Assembly (NCBI GenBank): GCA_017411125.1
Contig: JAFPNP010000294.1
Coordinates: forward strand, 1-5,435
DNA length: 5,435 bases
Reading direction: 5' to 3'
Origin: Kiritimatiellia bacterium
GTDB taxonomy: Bacteria > Verrucomicrobiota > Kiritimatiellia > RFP12 > UBA1067
Under the pieces are notes generated by a model, which saw only the letters and a list, made by a program, of their open reading frames with translations, was not told the origin of the DNA and did not search any database. The first letter of the stretch is position 1. Each line of letters starts with the position of its first letter. Made by a program: the position numbers and the translations under genes. Positions 1 to 5,435 of this stretch are shown one piece after another.

Positions 1-141
1 GATTGCGTCCTGCGCTGGGCGGATGGAGTGCGTCCGTCCGGCACGCGATTCGAGTTTGTTTCGTCTGCCAAAGGCGGAAAACTCGCGTGCGCACTTGACG
101 GTCTGTATTATTACGGCGGCCTCGTTGTCGTCGTGCGATAG
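1..141 (+). CDS. C-terminal fragment of an unidentified protein (5' end outside window)
   Basis: An open frame runs from the first base to a TAG at 139-141, giving 46 residues that begin DCVLRWADGVRPSG and end DGLYYYGGLVVVVR. The beginning lies outside the window. I do not recognise the family. The alternation of short hydrophobic and polar runs, with Gly-rich turns and a Val-rich end, looks like the last strands of a beta-sandwich domain. That would fit a secreted or carbohydrate-active protein like its neighbour, but this is inference. The stop lies 29 nt before the preferred start of the next plus-strand gene, with no visible terminator between them, so the two are probably co-transcribed. 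The frame is short, but it is uninterrupted, ends just ahead of a good ribosome binding site and runs in the same direction as the following gene, which supports it being real. Confidence 0.6.
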   Translation, partial: DCVLRWADGVRPSGTRFEFVSSAKGGKLACALDGLYYYGGLVVVVR

Positions 142-159
142 AAACCAGATTACTTGAAC

Positions 160-163
160 GGAG
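160..163 (+). promoter_or_regulatory. Ribosome binding site that decides the start of the LamG-GH5-like gene
   Basis: GGAG at 160-163 lies 7 nt before the ATG at 171 but only 1 nt before the upstream in-frame ATG at 165. The usual Shine-Dalgarno spacing therefore favours 171. That start gives a protein beginning MKKMLLLAG, a classical signal-peptide N-terminus. Confidence 0.7.
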
Positions 164-170
164 AATGGAA

Positions 171-1865
171 ATGAAGAAGATGTTGCTGTTGGCTGGCACC
201 GCCGCAATGGCGCTTTGCGGGTTCGCCTCGGGAAAACTGCCGGATGGATACACACCCCTTGAATGGATCGAATCCACGGGCGGGCAGTATATCGACACGG
301 GCGTGGACGCCGGCGCGAATACGACTATAGACATGTCGTTCGGGCGTTGCGTCTATGAAAACGGAAGCACGCTCTTCGGCAAGGACGTGTGGGATCCGCA
401 CGGCTGGCTGTTCATCATGCAGAACGGCCATTTCCGCTTCTTCGGCGCGAAGGGAAAGGAGCCGGGCGAAGCGTGGAACCTGGTCGCGAAGGACGATACG
501 GAAGAGCGCGACTACCGTTTCACGCTCGGTATGGACGGCAAGGCGCGGATGTTCGGCGCGGACGGCAAGGAGCTGTGCGCGCTCGCGACCGACCGCTCCG
601 CCGCCTCGCACCACTCGCTGTGGCTTTTCAATAACGCCAGCAAGCATGGAAAGTCAGGGCAATTCCGACTCTACTCGGCGAAGATCGGTACGAACGCGGG
701 CGAGAAACTGCGCGACTTCACGCCCGCCCGTCGCATGAACGACCGTGCCGTTGGACTCTACGACCGCGTGACGAAGCGTTTCTTCGCAAACGCCGGCACT
801 GGCGCGTTTCTTGCGCCGGGCGATCCGCCTCAGCGAGGCAGGCGCTGGACTCTCGCCCGGGCGCGCGAGTGGGGACGAACGAATCCGTGGTACTGCGGCT
901 TCAACCATGTTCCGGCGAACGCGATAAACGACGTGGAAATCTGGGCGAAAGAGACGTTCTCGCCGGAATTGATCCGCAGCGAGTTCAAGCTGGCGACAGG
1001 GCTTGGTTTCAATTGCGTGCGCATCTTCTTGCAATACAAAGTATATGAAGCGGATCCCGTCTGGTTTCGGGAGGCGTTCGAACGGTATGTCAAACTCGCC
1101 GACGAAGCGAAACTCAAGGTGATGCCTGTCCTGTTCGACGACTGCTCGTTCTGGCCCGCGACCGATCCGCATCTTGGCAAGCAGACCGATCCGCTGCCGG
1201 GCTGGGGAATGTGGGGTTGGGTGCCGTCTCCGGGGCATACGATGGTAGTCGACCACCGCACGCACTGGAAGCTCGAAAGATACGTCAAGGACATCATATC
1301 TCGGTACAAGAACGATCCACGCATTTTCATCTGGGATCTCTACAACGAGCCGACGAACAGCATGAGAGACCACAAGCTTGGGCGCTATTCGGTCGACCTC
1401 ATGCTCAAATGCTTCCGCTGGGCGCGCGAAATCGCCCCGTCGCAACCTCTCACCGTCGCATGTTGGCATCCAAGCAATCCCAAGTTCGACAAAATCGTGT
1501 TGGCCGAAAGCGACATAGTCACGTTCCACTGTTATGGAAACGCCGCAGCCACGCGCAGGAAAATAGCGGAAATGTCAGTTGCGGGACGTCCAGTGATCTG
1601 CACGGAATGGCTATTTCGTCCGGGCGGCTGCGACATTCCGAATATCCTGCGCATCTACAAGGAGACGGGAATCGGCTGCATGTTGTGGGGACTCGTCAAC
1701 GGCAAGTCGCAGACGCACCTCCCCAACGGAGAGTTCACGGCGAACTACAAGGGTCCGTGGAAACACGACCTCTTCCATTCCGACCACCGGCCGTACAGTG
1801 CGAGAGACCTCGAGCTCATAAGAGAAGCCACCCGCACAATAAAAATTTCGCGCAGGGCGCATTGA
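171..1865 (+). CDS. Secreted LamG-like domain plus GH5-like (clan GH-A) glycoside hydrolase
   Basis: Probably an exported endo- or exo-acting beta-glycosidase; the substrate cannot be told from sequence. Starting at 171 the protein has 564 residues. Residues 1-22 form a signal peptide (MKK, then a Leu/Ala-rich core, cleavage probably near ASG). The Cys in ALCG lacks a good lipobox. Residues about 25-217 resemble a LamG/concanavalin-like beta-sandwich, opening PLEWIESTGGQYIDTG and closing GLYDRVTKRFFANAGTG. Residues about 225-560 form a TIM barrel with clan GH-A landmarks: Arg284 in GFNCVRIF, acid/base Glu393 in WDLYNEP, His453 and Tyr455 in FHCYG, nucleophile Glu479 in ICTEWLFR, and Trp506 in CMLWG. 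Proteins resembling this barrel are often labelled cellulase-family or 1,4-beta-xylanase in databases, but such labels are not substrate evidence. It follows the partial gene after 29 nt and converges with the minus-strand operon. An alternative start at 165 adds two residues but has poor RBS spacing. Clan assignment is confident; family and substrate are not. Confidence 0.88.
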   Translation: MKKMLLLAGTAAMALCGFASGKLPDGYTPLEWIESTGGQYIDTGVDAGANTTIDMSFGRCVYENGSTLFGKDVWDPHGWLFIMQNGHFRFFGAKGKEPGEAWNLVAKDDTEERDYRFTLGMDGKARMFGADGKELCALATDRSAASHHSLWLFNNASKHGKSGQFRLYSAKIGTNAGEKLRDFTPARRMNDRAVGLYDRVTKRFFANAGTGAFLAPGDPPQRGRRWTLARAREWGRTNPWYCGFNHVPANAINDVEIWAKETFSPELIRSEFKLATGLGFNCVRIFLQYKVYEADPVWFREAFERYVKLADEAKLKVMPVLFDDCSFWPATDPHLGKQTDPLPGWGMWGWVPSPGHTMVVDHRTHWKLERYVKDIISRYKNDPRIFIWDLYNEPTNSMRDHKLGRYSVDLMLKCFRWAREIAPSQPLTVACWHPSNPKFDKIVLAESDIVTFHCYGNAAATRRKIAEMSVAGRPVICTEWLFRPGGCDIPNILRIYKETGIGCMLWGLVNGKSQTHLPNGEFTANYKGPWKHDLFHSDHRPYSARDLELIREATRTIKISRRAH

Positions 1866-1942
1866 ACGATTACAAATCCGGCAAGGTGGACTTATGAACC
1901 CTGAGGCTTGCAACCGCAGAGAGGGCAAAGCGGCGGCGCGTG
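1866..1942. other. Convergent intergenic gap with no clear terminator
   Basis: These 77 bases separate the 3' ends of the plus-strand hydrolase and the minus-strand ATPase gene. The only pairings I find are 4-bp stems (CCGC with GCGG, TTGC with GCAA), and no T-run follows on either strand. I see no intrinsic terminator and no gene. Transcripts from both sides may overlap here or end by factor-dependent termination. Confidence 0.6.
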
Positions 1943-2482
1943 TCAATTAAGATCGGCTTCCTGCGAACAGAGAAATTCGCGGGCGAGAGCAAGACCGCCG
2001 GCGGATTCGAGTCCGCCGACTGCGTCGGCAAGTTCGGAGCGAGACACGGAGTACTCCTCGCCGCCAACCCTATGCGTGAACGCAAGGTCGAAATCGCCGG
2101 GATAGTTGAACAGCATCAGCACCGTCTCGACCAGATCGCCCATCGGCGGCAGATCGATATGCGTTGCGGAAAAAGAGTAGCGCAGCTCCGTGCCCACGCC
2201 CTTCTTTGACGAAAGGGACACGGAACCGTCCGTCGCCTCGCATATCTGCTTCAAGATGGGAAGTCCGAGGCCGACTTTGCGTTTGTCGTGCTTGCCGGCC
2301 TCGGTGTAGAACGGATTGAACGCACGCGCCTGCGTGGCCTCGTCCATGCCCTTCCCGTCGTCCTTTATCGCAACGGATATCGTCTTGCCGTCCTCGTCTA
2401 TCGAGAGCGAGACGTGCTTCGCCCCGGCCTCGATAGAGTTCTGGACCGTATCGGCTATTACGTCGGCAAGCGTCGCGTGCAT
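1943..2482 (-). CDS. Stand-alone GHKL (HATPase_c) ATP-binding protein, hydrogenase-cluster type
   Basis: A 179-residue cytoplasmic protein made of a Bergerat-fold ATPase domain (residues about 3-105) and a short C-terminal extension. Visible ATP-site motifs are the N-box with Asn15 (DTVQNSIEAG), the G1 box DDGKGM at 41-46, and the G2-like VGLGLPI at 70-76. There is no HisKA/phospho-acceptor helix, sensor domain or membrane segment, so it is not a complete histidine kinase. The extension opens HIDLPPMGD (108-116). I know this signature from small ATP-binding proteins encoded in FeFe-hydrogenase clusters of Thermotoga and Clostridia, where a redox-linked regulatory role is presumed but, as far as I recall, unproven. 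The start is firm: an in-frame stop at 2498-2500 lies just upstream, and the length to the N-box matches the family. The ATG comes 4 nt after the GH78 stop with no clear Shine-Dalgarno, suggesting translational coupling as the last gene of the operon. An anti-sigma-factor-like kinase is an alternative reading. Confidence 0.88.
   Translation of the reverse strand: MHATLADVIADTVQNSIEAGAKHVSLSIDEDGKTISVAIKDDGKGMDEATQARAFNPFYTEAGKHDKRKVGLGLPILKQICEATDGSVSLSSKKGVGTELRYSFSATHIDLPPMGDLVETVLMLFNYPGDFDLAFTHRVGGEEYSVSRSELADAVGGLESAGGLALAREFLCSQEADLN
1999..2029. repeat. Two overlapping, mutually exclusive inverted repeats inside the ATPase gene
   Basis: CGGCGGA (1999-2005) pairs with TCCGCCG (2012-2018) around a 6-nt loop. 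GCCGAC (2015-2020) pairs perfectly with GTCGGC (2024-2029) around a 3-nt loop. The two stems share bases 2015-2018, so only one can form at a time in a given RNA. They lie in the codons for the VGGLESAGG region of the ATPase protein. No T-run follows on either strand. They may be chance products of Gly/Ala/Asp codons in GC-rich DNA. Confidence 0.5.
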
Positions 2483-2486
2483 CGGT

Positions 2487-4865
2487 TCAAATCTCGTTCA
2501 CGCCAGGTTTCAGGGGCTTCGCGACGCCGCCGAACGAGAATTCGCCCGCAACCGGCGTCGTGACGCGCCCGCGCGCTTTTCCGCCCTCGAACGTGAGGTC
2601 CACCTCGATCGTCTTGCCCGACGGATGGGGATAGGACGCCTTCACGGACTTCAGACCGCCGGGCTGCGGCGCGACGCGCACCTTCTCGAAGAACGGCGCC
2701 GCGCTGCGTATCCCGGCCACGCCAATGCGCAGGAACCAGAGCGGATGCGCGCCCCATGCGTGGCAGTCGCTGCGGGCGTCGTGGCCGCGCCATTCCGGCG
2801 ACTCAAGCGTCGTGGTGGCGCCCAGTTTCACGTAGTCCTTCCAAAGGTCGAGCCGCTTGAGGAAGAGATCGGCGCGTCCGAACTTGAAGTAGGTCTCGAA
2901 AAGGTAGTACGAGAAGTATACGGTCGTACGGTCGAGGTCTTTCTCCGCGACGAGCCGGTCGAAAAGCGCCTTGGCGCGTTCGCCCTCGAACACGTCCGTC
3001 AGCAGCGCGAGGCACTGCGCGTGTTCGGCGAACATCTTGCGCCCCTCGTCGGACGCGAACAGCCCGCGCCTCTCGTCGAAGAACGTCTTTACGATGGCGG
3101 GTTTCAGTTTTTCGGCCTTCGCGCGCCAGTGCGCCGCGAGGTGCGTGTTGCCGAAAGCCTCCTCGACCTTCGCGGCGCCCTGCAGCGCGGCGAGGTAGAA
3201 GAGGTTCATCTCCGCGTTCGCGCCGCCGTGGCGCGAACCGGGCGCCCAGCCGCCGTGCCAGCGCGGCACCCAGTCCATGAACGACCAGCCGGGAAGATTG
3301 TGTATCACGCCGTCCGCGCGCTCGTACAGCTCGAAGCCGCTCAGAGTGTCGCGCATTCCGGGAAGGCGGGCGCGGAGCCATTCGCGGTTGGAGTGGTTCA
3401 TCAAGTAGTCGGGATACATTCCGAGGTAGCACAGAGTGTACGCCGCGCCCTCCTGCGTCCCGACCGTCGGGAAGTTGAACGGCACGTTGCCGTCGTCGCG
3501 GCGGGCGAGGTCGTAGATCTCGATGGCGCGGCGGATAATGGCGTCGTCGGACGTCATGGCCGAGATCACGTTCAGCTGCACGCGCGTGTCGCCGGGGTAC
3601 ATCTGCTGTTCGTAGAACGGGCAGTCGAAGAGCATCTCGTGGCAGCACATCTGAATGGCGCGGGTGCATATCGCCTGCACTCCGGCGAGGGCCGGGTCTT
3701 CGGGCGTTTCGAAGCGCGTCTCGCACTCGAGCGGATAGCGCGATTCTATGAGCGAGAGATCGCATATCTCCACCGTCTCCGCACCGGCTTCGACAATCAG
3801 TTCGCACCAGCGCCCGCAGCGGAACCAAGGCGGCTGGAACACGGCGCGGTCGCGCCCGTCGAACACGAAGCGGTCGCCGAAGCCGTTGAACGACTTGCCC
3901 TTCCATTCGCTGCGGTTGCCCTTGAACGCGCCCCTGAGGCCGGGGACGGGCCCGCGCAGGGATTCGGCCCACTTCCACGACATCTTTCCACCCTTGCCGC
4001 CCTTCACCACGGCTTCGGGATATGCGCAGATGTAGCGGTCGAGATCCCACAGTATGCGACGTTTCTCGCCCGGCTTGACGACGATGGGGAACTTCATCTC
4101 GCCGCCGTCCACGAACTTGCCGGGACGCACGCGGTACTCGGTCTGCTCGGGGAGCTGCGACGGGAATAGCATCCAGCCCTGCTGCCTGATGCCGCAGGCG
4201 TTGCCGCCGCCAAGCGGCCTGCGCACTACGGCGGGTTTCAGCCACGTGCCCGGCGCGTATTCGTATATGCCCGAGCCATGTATCTCGAAGCCGTCGCCCG
4301 TGCCCCACGCGCCGCCGCTCTTGCCGATGTTCCTGACGCCCGTGACCGGCCCGCACTTCCACGCGCCCCTGCCCGTGGTGAGCAGCGCGTCATACCTGCC
4401 CTCTGCCTTCAGGCAGAAGCCGAGCCTGTACGAAAGCTGCGCGAGCGGCGACGCCCGGTACGGCATGCGCCACACCGTAGCCTCCATCACGTGCTTGCCC
4501 GGCGCGAGCCTGGCGCGGTAGCTTTGGTACATCCAGTTCTCAACCGTGCCGCGATGCGGTCCGCGCGAAACGAACTCGCCGTCGAGCGTAAGGTAGTACC
4601 TTTCGTCGCCCGTCACGTCGAATTCGAGCGGCGTGCCGTCGCTCTCGAACTCGCACCTGAAACGCACGACGCGCGACACCGGCGGATGGGCCACTTCGTC
4701 CTTGATGTCTGGATGGCTGAGCCACGCCGCCTGGTCGATCGGCTGCACGGGCAGAATCGAGGTGTTGCCCCGGGTGAAGCGCGCGGGCTTCAATACGCGC
4801 TCGACATTTGCGCACTGCGCTGCGGCGGCGATGCACGCCGCTGCGACGAAAAATACCGTTCTCAT
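2487..4865 (-). CDS. Secreted GH78-like alpha-L-rhamnosidase-family enzyme
   Basis: Expected to hydrolyse terminal alpha-L-rhamnosyl or similar linkages outside the cytoplasm by an inverting mechanism. Starting at 4865 it has 792 residues. Residues 1-20 are a signal peptide (MRTVFFVAAACIAAAAQCA, no good lipobox). Residues about 20-380 are beta-sandwich modules, including a DERYYLTLDGEFVSRGP stretch typical of the accessory domain ahead of GH78 barrels. Residues about 380-715 are the (alpha/alpha)6 barrel. DCPFYEQQMYPGD holds Asp414, Glu419 and Asp426, with the same spacing as the catalytic-site D, E and D of characterised GH78 enzymes. Glu688 in TTLES fits the catalytic base. RSDCHAWGAHPLW (698-710) and a C-terminal beta domain (KVRVAPQPGGLKSV) complete the family pattern. 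The Arg and Trp of the usual DCPxRERxGWTGD motif are replaced, so true rhamnosidase specificity is uncertain. An ATG at 4883 would add six residues but has no RBS. It starts 27 nt after fucO and ends 4 nt before the ATPase gene, so one operon is likely. Confidence 0.88.
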   Translation of the reverse strand: MRTVFFVAAACIAAAAQCANVERVLKPARFTRGNTSILPVQPIDQAAWLSHPDIKDEVAHPPVSRVVRFRCEFESDGTPLEFDVTGDERYYLTLDGEFVSRGPHRGTVENWMYQSYRARLAPGKHVMEATVWRMPYRASPLAQLSYRLGFCLKAEGRYDALLTTGRGAWKCGPVTGVRNIGKSGGAWGTGDGFEIHGSGIYEYAPGTWLKPAVVRRPLGGGNACGIRQQGWMLFPSQLPEQTEYRVRPGKFVDGGEMKFPIVVKPGEKRRILWDLDRYICAYPEAVVKGGKGGKMSWKWAESLRGPVPGLRGAFKGNRSEWKGKSFNGFGDRFVFDGRDRAVFQPPWFRCGRWCELIVEAGAETVEICDLSLIESRYPLECETRFETPEDPALAGVQAICTRAIQMCCHEMLFDCPFYEQQMYPGDTRVQLNVISAMTSDDAIIRRAIEIYDLARRDDGNVPFNFPTVGTQEGAAYTLCYLGMYPDYLMNHSNREWLRARLPGMRDTLSGFELYERADGVIHNLPGWSFMDWVPRWHGGWAPGSRHGGANAEMNLFYLAALQGAAKVEEAFGNTHLAAHWRAKAEKLKPAIVKTFFDERRGLFASDEGRKMFAEHAQCLALLTDVFEGERAKALFDRLVAEKDLDRTTVYFSYYLFETYFKFGRADLFLKRLDLWKDYVKLGATTTLESPEWRGHDARSDCHAWGAHPLWFLRIGVAGIRSAAPFFEKVRVAPQPGGLKSVKASYPHPSGKTIEVDLTFEGGKARGRVTTPVAGEFSFGGVAKPLKPGVNEI

Positions 4866-4872
4866 TCCTGTA

Positions 4873-4878
4873 TCCTTT
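4873..4878 (-). promoter_or_regulatory. Ribosome binding site that decides the start of the GH78-like gene
   Basis: Read on the minus strand, AAAGGA at 4878-4873 is followed by 7 nt and then ATG at 4865-4863. The other in-frame ATG, at 4883-4881, has no purine-rich site ahead of it and would place six polar residues (MGKDTG) before an otherwise ordinary signal peptide. The downstream start is therefore preferred. Confidence 0.75.
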
Positions 4879-4892
4879 CCCATCTGCCGCGA

Positions 4893-5435
4893 CTACATGA
4901 GCGACTTGTACAGCTTCGCGATCTGCTCCACGGTGCAGTCGCGCGGATTGCCCGGACGGCAGGCGTCGGCATACGCGCTCTCGGCGAGGAACTGCACGTC
5001 TTCCTTCTTAAGCACGCCCTTCAGATCCGGCGGAATCCCGACGTCCGCCGCGAGCTTCTCGACGGCGGCGATCGCCGCTTTGCGCGCCTCGGCGAGCGAC
5101 ATCTTCTCCACGCCTTTCACGCCCATGGCGACGGCGATGCTGCGGTATTTGTTTCCGGTCGCCGGGGCGTTGAACTTCATCGCCGTCGGCAGCAGGATAG
5201 CGCAGGCTTTGCCGTGCGGCATGTCGTAAAGTGCAGAAAGCCCGTGCGCCATCGAATGGTCGATGCCAAGCCCGACGTTGGAGAAGCCCATGCCGGCGAT
5301 GTACTGGCCGAGCGCCATGCCTTCGCGGCCGGACGGCTTGTTCGCCACCGCGTCGCGCAGGTGCAGCGAAATGAGGCGGATCGCCTCGAGGTGCATCATG
5401 TCCGTCATCGGGCAGGCGGCCTTCGTGATGTAGCC
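4893..5435 (-). CDS. fucO: Lactaldehyde reductase (L-1,2-propanediol oxidoreductase), C-terminal part
   Basis: An iron-containing group III alcohol dehydrogenase that interconverts L-lactaldehyde and L-1,2-propanediol with NADH, the fermentative end step of L-fucose and L-rhamnose breakdown in the cytoplasm. The frame runs off the right edge. The 180 residues here begin GYITKAACPMTDMMHLEAI, which aligns without gaps to E. coli FucO from about Gly204 as I recall that sequence. Shared blocks are MALGQY-AGMGFSNVGLG, MPHGKACAILLP, KYRSIAVAMGV, GMSLEEAR-like KMSLAEAR, DVGIPP and GNPR. Two metal-ligand histidines are visible: fragment residues 60 (GIDHSMAH) and 74 (MPHG), matching His263 and His277. 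The other two ligands (Asp196, His200) lie beyond the window. The internal ATG at 5408 is not the start, because similarity continues upstream of it. It is the first visible gene of the probable operon, 27 nt before the GH78-like gene. A relative acting on another short aldehyde or alcohol cannot be excluded. Confidence 0.9.
   Translation of the reverse strand, partial: GYITKAACPMTDMMHLEAIRLISLHLRDAVANKPSGREGMALGQYIAGMGFSNVGLGIDHSMAHGLSALYDMPHGKACAILLPTAMKFNAPATGNKYRSIAVAMGVKGVEKMSLAEARKAAIAAVEKLAADVGIPPDLKGVLKKEDVQFLAESAYADACRPGNPRDCTVEQIAKLYKSLM

Noticed and set aside
654..1529. A 291-codon minus-strand frame opposite the GH5-like gene.
   Set aside because: It has no recognisable motif, and the plus strand carries intact catalytic motifs through the same stretch.
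1835..1862. A possible terminator around the A/T-rich AATAAAAATTT at the end of the plus-strand hydrolase gene.
   Set aside because: The flanking CCCGCAC and GCGCAGGG pair only imperfectly (about 5 bp with a bulge), the A/T run would sit in the loop rather than after the stem, and it lies within coding sequence.
1211..1897. A 228-codon plus-strand frame overlapping the end of the GH5-like gene and extending 32 nt past it, which could suggest a frameshifted extension.
   Set aside because: The composition is Arg/His/Gln-rich and unlike a folded domain. The GH5-like frame is complete to its own stop with a full barrel.
2316..4169. A 617-codon open frame on the plus strand, antisense to the GH78-like gene.
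   Set aside because: Its translation is rich in Arg, Ala, Val and His with no recognisable domain. The opposite strand carries a convincing GH78-like protein with a signal peptide, RBS and family motifs. Long antisense frames are common in GC-rich coding DNA.
2803..4362. A 519-codon minus-strand frame inside the GH78-like gene in another frame.
   Set aside because: It is extremely Arg-rich and low in complexity, has no domain or RBS, and is wholly contained in the real gene. It is a frame shadow.
4633..5229. A 198-codon plus-strand frame spanning the fucO-GH78 junction.
   Set aside because: It is antisense to fucO, whose protein similarity is strong and continuous, and it shows no recognisable domain.
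5406..5408. An internal ATG as the start of a short 171-residue dehydrogenase.
   Set aside because: The frame stays open to the window edge, and the residues before this ATG (GYITKAACP) match FucO, so the gene is cut by the edge and is not short.

Overview
The window is GC-rich and gene-dense. It looks like part of a polysaccharide-degradation locus from an anaerobic, carbohydrate-degrading bacterium. The best lineage guess is the Planctomycetes-Verrucomicrobia-Chlamydiae group (Kiritimatiellota or a related Verrucomicrobiota/Lentisphaerota gut lineage). This rests mainly on the LamG-like opening of the first complete gene (PLEWIESTGGQYIDTG and, later, GLYDRVTKRFFANAGTG), wording I associate with proteins from such genomes. 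The taxonomic call is inference, of moderate to low confidence.

Left part, plus strand (1-1865): the last 46 codons of an unidentified gene are followed after 29 nt by a secreted two-domain glycoside hydrolase. That protein has a signal peptide, a LamG-like beta-sandwich and a clan GH-A (GH5-like) TIM barrel with both catalytic glutamates recognisable.

Right part, minus strand (5435 down to 1943): three tightly packed genes read leftwards and converge on the first group. They are (i) the C-terminal half of a FucO-type lactaldehyde reductase, cut by the window edge; (ii) a secreted GH78-like alpha-L-rhamnosidase-family enzyme; and (iii) a stand-alone GHKL ATPase-domain protein of the kind usually found beside FeFe-hydrogenase genes. 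Gaps are 27 nt and 4 nt, so they are probably one operon.

Working model: the GH78 enzyme releases a terminal L-rhamnose-like sugar outside the cytoplasm. 6-Deoxyhexose catabolism then yields L-lactaldehyde, and FucO reduces it to 1,2-propanediol, reoxidising NADH. The GHKL protein at the operon end is the unexpected member. It may tie the operon to redox or hydrogenase control, but the window contains no hydrogenase gene. The LamG-GH5-like protein probably attacks a backbone or another linkage of the same or a related glycan. No RNA genes, insertion sequences, CRISPR arrays or convincing intrinsic terminators were seen.
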